DNA from: an uncultured Ruminococcus sp.
Lineage (GTDB): Bacteria; Bacillota; Clostridia; Lachnospirales; Lachnospiraceae
Length of the DNA: 18,713 bases
Direction of reading: 5' to 3'
Assembly (NCBI GenBank): GCA_900541505.1
Contig: UQKK01000057.1
Location: 1-18,713, forward strand
Below are positions 14,711-18,713 of this stretch, piece by piece (the first letter of the stretch is position 1; each line of letters begins with the position of its first letter). Under the pieces are notes generated by a model, which worked only from the letters and a program-made list of their open reading frames with translations, did no database searches and had not been told where the DNA came from. Both the position numbers and the translations under genes were made by a program.

Positions 14711-14961
14711 TAGGGCAAGATCCACCCGTGTTAAGCGGTTATGCCATTTCTGGCAATCCTCTAACTTACAGGTTGAGCTCTTGATGGGGATTTTCCCAGA
14801 GCAAGATCCACCCAGTAATACACTATCGTGTTTTCCTGTGTAGGGCTCTTGCCTGGGATTTCGATTCCCCATACCCTCGATGATCTGCCGATCTGGCAGA
14901 TATTGGCGTCCACTGGAAAGTGAGACGCAGCACAAAAGGTAGATTCCGGCAGGGCTGCCGG
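14711..14961. other. oriT: Hairpin-rich candidate oriT region upstream of mobC
   Basis: This non-coding stretch before mobC holds a perfect 13-bp direct repeat GCAAGATCCACCC (14715-14727 and 14801-14813) and several inverted repeats: TGCCA/TGGCA (14742-14755), ATCTGCC/GGCAGAT (14883-14901) and CCGGCA/TGCCGG (14946-14961). Repeats plus short hairpins immediately upstream of a MobC gene are the usual arrangement of a transfer origin, where MobC helps a relaxase open the strand. The exact nic site is not recognised. Open frames on the minus strand across this region look like chance. Confidence 0.5.
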
Positions 14962-14976
14962 TTCTCCCATTTGTGG

Positions 14977-14992
14977 TGTTACTGAAGTAACA
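14977..14992. promoter_or_regulatory. Perfect 16-bp palindrome before mobC
   Basis: TGTTACT-GA-AGTAACA lies 10 bases upstream of the mobC ribosome-binding site (AAGGAGG, 15002-15008). It is a good operator for a dimeric regulator or a binding site for MobC itself. A related sequence sharing GAAGTAACAG occurs at 17692-17701 in the leader of the integrase gene. Confidence 0.5.
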
Positions 14993-15015
14993 GAAATAAG
15001 AAAGGAGGAGAAGCC

Positions 15016-15402
15016 ATGAGAAAAAAGAGAATGGAACAGGAACTAAATCACCCGCATTTTGTCGGAGTCCGGTTGTCGGATATTGAATTGGAACTTCTGG
15101 ACAGGAAGGCAGAGATTCTGAGGGTGTCCAGATCCGAATGCCTGCGGAAACTTTTGGTGGAAAAGGAGATCGTGCATCGGGTAGAAGTGGTCGCCGATAT
15201 GGAAGAACTCCGAAGTCTGGTGGGGGCATATGGGAAGATCGGTGTGAACCTGAATCAGATCGCACGGTACTTCAATACGGGCGGGGAGCGTTCACTGGCT
15301 ATGGAAGATGAAATCCGTCATTGCATTGCGGAATTGTTTTCACTCAGGGAAGAAGTGTTGAAGATGGCAGGGGATTTTGAACGGGATTATCGGGGCAGTT
15401 AA
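15016..15402 (+). CDS. mobC: Plasmid mobilization relaxosome protein MobC
   Basis: This 128-residue protein has an N-terminal ribbon-helix-helix-like DNA-binding part (VGVRLSDIELELLDRKAEIL, about 16-50) and the MobC signature GVNLNQIARYFNTGG (76-90). MobC binds oriT and helps the relaxase separate strands during conjugative mobilization. ATG 15016 is served by a strong AAGGAGG at 15002-15008. In most elements the relaxase gene follows mobC directly; here a 210-base gap and a replication cassette follow instead. No relaxase was found elsewhere in the window, so this protein would need one from another element. Confidence 0.88.
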   Translation: MRKKRMEQELNHPHFVGVRLSDIELELLDRKAEILRVSRSECLRKLLVEKEIVHRVEVVADMEELRSLVGAYGKIGVNLNQIARYFNTGGERSLAMEDEIRHCIAELFSLREEVLKMAGDFERDYRGS

Positions 15403-15424
15403 AGTAGTCCAGATGAATTGTTCC

Positions 15425-15558
15425 AAAATGATACCGAAACACGACCAAACAGCGTTTTCTGCCGTCAGACAGGATAAACCCCAGGCAAATATATTTAAGG
15501 TCAAAAAAGCCTGCCGTAAAGGGCAAAAAATGCAAAAAATGATACCGAAACGTGACCA
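15425..15558. repeat. Pair of 23-bp direct repeats after mobC
   Basis: Two 23-bp copies of a sequence starting AAAATGATACCGAAAC and ending GACCA lie at 15425-15447 and 15536-15558, with two mismatches, 111 bases apart. They occupy the ~210-base gap between mobC and the replication cassette, where I see no credible gene. They are good candidates for binding sites of a replication or transfer protein; the sequence differs from the iterons inside repA. Confidence 0.6.
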
Positions 15559-15612
15559 TATTTCGCTGTCCTGTGCCGGACACTGGCAGGATGGCAGAGA
15601 GGAGGAATGTCT

Positions 15613-15822
15613 GTGCCGAGAATGAGCAAGAAAAGAAAACAGGAATTGGCCTTTTTTCTCAATGAAAGAGGGCGCATCGCCCACAATGACATCTGCCGGA
15701 AATGTGTTGGAGACTGCAAGCAGAGTTTCCGGACCGTGATTGTCTGTTGCCCCTGTTATGAATCCAAGCGAAGCCGCCGGCGAAAACTCAGACAGAAACA
15801 AAAGGATGGATGTGAAGAATAG
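15613..15822 (+). CDS. Small basic Cys-containing protein
   Basis: This protein of about 69 residues is strongly basic, with RMSKKRKQELAFFLNERGRI then CRKC...C and CCPCYESKRSRRRKL, suggesting a small zinc-binding nucleic-acid protein. The start is uncertain: ATG 15607 lies almost on top of the AGGAGG site (15600-15605), GTG 15613 has better spacing and ATG 15622 is rather far. The end overlaps the start of repA by 17 bases, implying coupling. I do not know the family; position suggests a replication accessory or copy-control protein. Confidence 0.6.
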   Translation: MPRMSKKRKQELAFFLNERGRIAHNDICRKCVGDCKQSFRTVIVCCPCYESKRSRRRKLRQKQKDGCEE

Positions 15823-16552
15823 AAACCAGATGGAATATTTGACAGAGCGAACCCTGATCAGGGATTTCATTCCTTACCCACGGTTTCTGTTGGATACGAA
15901 CCTGACTCAGACAGCCAGGATTTTGTATGCTCTGTTGCTGGATCGGTCCAAGATTTCAAGGAATAACGGATGGAAGAATGAAAAAGGGTATATTTACGTG
16001 ATTTACCCAATCATGGATTTGGCGCAAGTGTTGGTAAAGAGTCATATGACCATTAAGAAAGCTTTGAATGAACTGGAAAATGCCGGACTTTTAGAAAGAC
16101 AAAAGCAGGGATTTTCAAAGCCCAATCTGCTGTATGTCAGAATTCCGGCAGAGGGAAAGAAAAGTGTCCCTGTGAAGGAAAGAAAACTATCCCCCATAGG
16201 GAAAGAAAAAGATACTTATGAGGGAAAGAAAACTGTCCCTGTGAGGGATAGAAAAGTATCCCCTAATAAAATGAGTAATAGTCAAATGATATATAGTCAA
16301 ATAAATAAAGAGAGAGAAGCGCGCTCTGCCTATGGGAAATATCACAATGTGTTTCTCTCCGAAACAGAATATGGAGAATTGAAACAGGAGATCCGGGAAA
16401 TAGACAGGCTGATCGAGGAACTGTCCAGTTATATGCGTTCCAGTGGAAAGCAATATGCTGATCATGCTGTTACCTTGAGAAGATGGGCAGAACGGTCAGC
16501 CCCGGTAAAAAACATTCCGGATTATACCTGCAGTGAGGAGGAAAGTCTATGA
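15806..16552 (+). CDS. repA: Replication initiator protein, RepA_N type
   Basis: The product is about 248 residues. The N-terminal part (~10-112) is the RepA_N winged-helix region: ERTLIRDFIPYPRFLLDTNL, TARILYALLLDRSKISRNNGW, then GYIYVIYPIMDLAQVLVKSH and ALNELENAGLLERQ. The C-terminal part is helical. Between them is a Lys/Pro-rich linker whose DNA is five tandem 23-bp repeats. RepA_N initiators bind iterons within their own gene to start replication of plasmids, phages or excised integrative elements. ATG 15806 was chosen because ATG 15740 lies deep inside the preceding gene without a ribosome-binding site; AAAGGA at 15801-15806 suits a start a little downstream, so GTG 15812 or ATG 15830 remain possible. 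The stop overlaps the dnaC-like ATG (ATGA). Confidence 0.87.
   Translation: MDVKNRNQMEYLTERTLIRDFIPYPRFLLDTNLTQTARILYALLLDRSKISRNNGWKNEKGYIYVIYPIMDLAQVLVKSHMTIKKALNELENAGLLERQKQGFSKPNLLYVRIPAEGKKSVPVKERKLSPIGKEKDTYEGKKTVPVRDRKVSPNKMSNSQMIYSQINKEREARSAYGKYHNVFLSETEYGELKQEIREIDRLIEELSSYMRSSGKQYADHAVTLRRWAERSAPVKNIPDYTCSEEESL
16153..16267 (+). repeat. oriV: Five tandem 23-bp iterons inside repA (candidate oriV)
   Basis: Five contiguous units of exactly 23 bp run at 16153-16175, 16176-16198, 16199-16221, 16222-16244 and 16245-16267. Most begin GGGAAAGAAAA and have TCCC about 14 bases in, giving a GGGA...TCCC half-dyad; the third unit is the most diverged. Because 23 is not divisible by 3, each unit is read in a different frame, so the encoded protein does not repeat every unit. 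Selection therefore acts on DNA. Location in the middle of a RepA_N gene matches the known origin position for this initiator family. Confidence 0.8.
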
Positions 16553-17403
16553 ACAAGGTGGTAGAAGAAACAGTAAAGAACATGATGCAGCCGGGAGAAA
16601 GAACCAGGGAGGATTACATCGGAGAAGACGGGCTCCTGTATTGTGGACAATGCCATGAACCGAAGGAGGCTTATTTCGATCAGGAGAAAGTCGGAGTTTT
16701 GGGAATAAAAAAACATCCGCGTGAATGTGAGTGCCGGAGGCAAAAGAGAAAAGAGGAGGAACAGTACCGGGAACAACAGCGTCATGAAGCTGTAGTCAGA
16801 GAATTGAAGGAACATTGTTTCTCGGATAGATCCATGAAGGAATGGATATTTAAGAATGATAAGGGACTTTCCGAAAATACCGTGCTTGCAAAGCTTTATG
16901 TGAAAGACTGGGAAACCATGAAGGCGGAAAATACAGGCTACCTCTTCTGGGGAGCAGTGGGAACCGGAAAAAGTTTTCTGGCGGGCTGTATTGCCAATGC
17001 GCTGTTGGAACAGGAGATAGAAGTACGTATGAACAATTTTGCGGAAGTGCTGAATGATCTGTCTGCTAATTTTTCAGAGAAGAACACATACATAAAAAAT
17101 CTGTGCAGAGTTCCGCTGCTGATTCTGGATGATTTTGGAATGGAGCGGGGGACAGAGTACGGACTGGAACAGATCTATGCGGTGATCGATGGAAGATATC
17201 GGAGTGGGAAGCCCCTGATCGCGACGACCAATCTGACACTGCAGGAGTTAAAGAATCCGCAGGATACAGCGCATGCCAGGATTTATGACCGGTTGCTAGA
17301 GATGTGCGTGCCGGTTCAGTTTAAAGGTGAGAGTTTACGGAAACGTACGGCTCAGGAAAAGCTGGGGCGGATGCAGAAAAGAATAAAGGAGGAGATGAGG
17401 TAA
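16549..17403 (+). CDS. DnaC/IstB-like AAA+ ATPase (helicase loader)
   Basis: This 284-residue ATPase starts with a Cys motif (C32/C35 and C60/C62, YCGQCHE and ECECRRQ), then a charged helix, then the AAA+ core: Walker A GAVGTGKS (135-142), Walker B LLILDDFG (190-197), sensor-1-like ATTNLT and a C-terminal arginine region. This is the DnaC-type helicase loader fold commonly paired with RepA_N initiators on Clostridia elements. It should load the host replicative helicase at the origin opened by RepA. The ATG overlaps the repA stop as ATGA, with GAGGAGG upstream at 16535-16541, so the pair is translationally coupled. The zinc-like N-terminus may mediate RepA contact. Confidence 0.9.
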   Translation: MNKVVEETVKNMMQPGERTREDYIGEDGLLYCGQCHEPKEAYFDQEKVGVLGIKKHPRECECRRQKRKEEEQYREQQRHEAVVRELKEHCFSDRSMKEWIFKNDKGLSENTVLAKLYVKDWETMKAENTGYLFWGAVGTGKSFLAGCIANALLEQEIEVRMNNFAEVLNDLSANFSEKNTYIKNLCRVPLLILDDFGMERGTEYGLEQIYAVIDGRYRSGKPLIATTNLTLQELKNPQDTAHARIYDRLLEMCVPVQFKGESLRKRTAQEKLGRMQKRIKEEMR

Positions 17404-17598
17404 ATGAGACAGACAAAAGAAAGAGAGAGCAACTGCCGTCTGGCAGTGGATATTGAAGGTCTGGCCGCTATGCTTTCCTGCGGACAGATGACTGCAAGGA
17501 AGATTGCGGAAGATGCGGGAGCCCGGATCACCATCGGCCGCCGGGTATTGTACTCCGTACAGAAGGTGGAGAAATATCTGGAAGCAATAGCGGAATAG
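17404..17598 (+). CDS. xis: Excisionase, Tn916 Xis-like
   Basis: This 64-residue protein begins directly after the dnaC-like stop with AAGGAGG inside that gene's end (17386-17392). The body, LAVDIEGLAAMLSCGQMTAR, then KIAEDAGARITIGRRVLYSVQKVEKYLEAI, is the winged-helix form of Tn916-type excisionases: a MerR-like HTH, the G-R-R-V-L-Y wing and a final helix. It bends DNA near the element ends and directs the neighbouring integrase toward excision. Location just before int supports this. Confidence 0.88.
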   Translation: MRQTKERESNCRLAVDIEGLAAMLSCGQMTARKIAEDAGARITIGRRVLYSVQKVEKYLEAIAE

Positions 17599-17804
17599 AG
17601 GAACACGGATGTGCGTGGGGGTGGTTTTGTGCTATACTTTTCATAGACAGGACAAGACCATTCCCCACAACAGGGAGGTGTGAGTATTACAGAAGTAACA
17701 GTTCAGCACGCGCCATTCGCAAAACCGCACTTACGTGCTAATGATGGCTGTCGCCATTGTTTTGCTCATTCACAGGCGCTCATCACATCTGGATGTCAGT
17801 CACC

Positions 17805-17828
17805 GGATTTTTATGCAAGCATAAATCC
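17805..17828. promoter_or_regulatory. Hairpin in the integrase leader
   Basis: GGATTT-TT-ATGC and GCATAAATCC form a 10-bp stem with a two-base bulge and an AA loop, 34 bases before the int ribosome-binding site. No T tract follows, so it is not a simple terminator; it may attenuate int translation or be a protein-binding site. The rest of the 277-base xis-int gap has a smaller hairpin ATGGC/GCCAT (17744-17757) followed by TTGTTTT, and an extended -10-like TATACT near 17630. Confidence 0.45.
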
Positions 17829-17875
17829 GTCTCCTGGCACCAGATGGCTGAACTGTTCCAGAAAGGAATGGTTTT

Positions 17876-18713
17876 GTGGCAAGAAAAGACAATAGAGGAA
17901 GAAATCTGAGGACCGGGGAATCCCAGCGCAAGGATGGACTCTATATGTACCGGTACAAAGATGAACGGACCGGCAGACGCCTGGCCGTTTATTCTCCGGA
18001 TCTGGCTGAACTCAGGAAAAAAGAAAAAGAGATTGAGAAAGACCAGAGCGAAGGAATTATGACCGATACCCAGTGCAAGAACATGACTCTCAATGACCTG
18101 TTTGAGATCCACATGGATACCAGAAAGCTGGCGGAGAGTACACAGGCCAATTACAGAAGGATGTGGAACAGTCTTGTGAGGAATGAACTCGGACAGATGA
18201 AAGTGGTACAGGTAAGGCCATCTCATGTACGTCTGTTTTATTCCCGGCTTAGCAAACAGAAATATTCCCACAGTACCATCAAGTTTCTCCATAATATGAT
18301 CTTACCGAGCTTTGAGGTGGCTGTAGATGACGATATCATCCGGAAGAATCCGGCCAAGAGAACGCTGGGAGACTATGGGGAACCAGAAAAGAAACGCACC
18401 GCCCTGTCCTTTGACCAGCAGAAAAATCTGCTGAACTATGTAAAGAACAGCGAGGTATTCCATATCTATCTGCCACTTTTGCAGGTAATGATCGGAACCG
18501 GACTCCGCTGTGGGGAGCTGATCGGACTCACCTGGAAGGATGTAGATCTGAAGACCAGGACCGTATACGTGAATCATCAGCTGATCTATAAAAACTATGG
18601 AGACGGGTGTGATTTTCATGTGACCATGCCGAAGACAGAAGCCGGGATCCGGGAGATACCCATGAGCAAGATGGTGGCAAAAGCCTTTGAGACCCAGAGA
18701 CGGCTGAATTTTC
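17876..18713 (+). CDS. int: Tn916-type tyrosine integrase, 3' end outside window
   Basis: The open frame from GTG 17876 runs to the window end (279 residues visible; family members are about 400). AAAGGA at 17862-17867 sets the start. Residues ~1-60 (RGRNLRTGESQRKDGLYMYR..., ERTGRRLAVYSPDLAEL) are the arm-binding domain of Tn916 Int (Integrase_DNA). Residues ~70-160 are the core-binding SAM-like domain, and the catalytic domain begins ~175 with the first Arg (R211) in GTGLRCGELIGLTW and the beta-hairpin Lys (K253) in MPKTEAGIREIP. The HxxR and Tyr motifs should lie beyond the edge. It recombines attP and attB with Xis. The element's other attachment end should be to the left of the window's mob/rep genes. 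Confidence 0.94.
   Translation, partial: MARKDNRGRNLRTGESQRKDGLYMYRYKDERTGRRLAVYSPDLAELRKKEKEIEKDQSEGIMTDTQCKNMTLNDLFEIHMDTRKLAESTQANYRRMWNSLVRNELGQMKVVQVRPSHVRLFYSRLSKQKYSHSTIKFLHNMILPSFEVAVDDDIIRKNPAKRTLGDYGEPEKKRTALSFDQQKNLLNYVKNSEVFHIYLPLLQVMIGTGLRCGELIGLTWKDVDLKTRTVYVNHQLIYKNYGDGCDFHVTMPKTEAGIREIPMSKMVAKAFETQRRLNF

Noticed and set aside
14708..15265. Minus-strand frame of 185 codons over the region upstream of mobC
   Set aside because: It covers hairpins, the mobC start and its ribosome-binding site, with composition unlike a real protein.
15377..15625. Plus-strand frame of 82 codons after mobC
   Set aside because: It overlaps the mobC end, includes both 23-bp repeats, has no ribosome-binding site and no recognisable motif.
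16115..16270. CRISPR-like reading of the repA repeats
   Set aside because: Units are contiguous with no spacers and lie inside a conserved replication gene, so they are iterons.
17680..17895. Plus-strand frame of 71 codons between xis and int
   Set aside because: Its GTG is only two bases from the GGGAGG, it contains the leader hairpins and runs into the int start in another frame; a chance frame is more likely.

Overview
The window looks like accessory DNA from a gut-type Firmicute, probably class Clostridia and Lachnospiraceae-like. This rests on strong AGGAGG-type ribosome-binding sites, tightly packed genes, a clostridial phage lysis module next to tandem large serine recombinases, and an integrative element of the RepA_N / DnaC-like / Xis / Tn916-type-Int kind. 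No rRNA, tRNA or CRISPR array was recognised. The genus is not determined.

Layout. (A) 1-6055: the end of a prophage or serine-recombinase element. It holds the 3' part of a holin, a three-domain endolysin, a repeat-rich gap with a terminator, a small HTH/zinc-finger protein, a SHOCT-domain protein and two overlapping large serine recombinases with different C-terminal designs, closed by a terminator. (B) 6056-9311: a co-directional cargo run of a small Cro/C1-type HTH protein, a DUF4268 nuclease-fold protein, a GyrI-like protein, a 59-residue orphan, a tail-anchored coiled-coil protein and a GNAT acetyltransferase. (C) 9337-13639: an AT-richer, visibly rearranged stretch that reads like a broken defence island. 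It has an N-terminally truncated MmeI-like adenine methyltransferase, a 484-residue protein with a PD-(D/E)XK-like signature, an IS66-family remnant with a nonsense-mutated tnpA, and the tail of a HEPN-like protein. (D) 13706-18713: part of an integrative mobilizable element. It has a divergent regulator/hypothetical pair around a palindromic operator, a hairpin-rich candidate oriT, mobC, a small Cys protein, repA, a dnaC-like ATPase, xis and a tyrosine integrase that runs off the window.

How it works together. In (A), holin and endolysin perform host lysis, while the recombinase pair is the likely integration/excision machinery, perhaps acting as two unlike subunits. In (D), Int and Xis move the element in and out of the chromosome, RepA with the DnaC-like helicase loader probably replicates the excised circle, and MobC would help a relaxase at oriT. 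No relaxase gene is present, so any transfer probably depends on one supplied in trans. The clearest new observation is five contiguous 23-bp iterons inside the repA coding sequence (16153-16267). Because 23 is not a multiple of 3, the DNA rather than the protein is what repeats, which marks a probable replication origin. The most interesting functional candidate is the methyltransferase-remnant/nuclease-like pair at 9337-12598.
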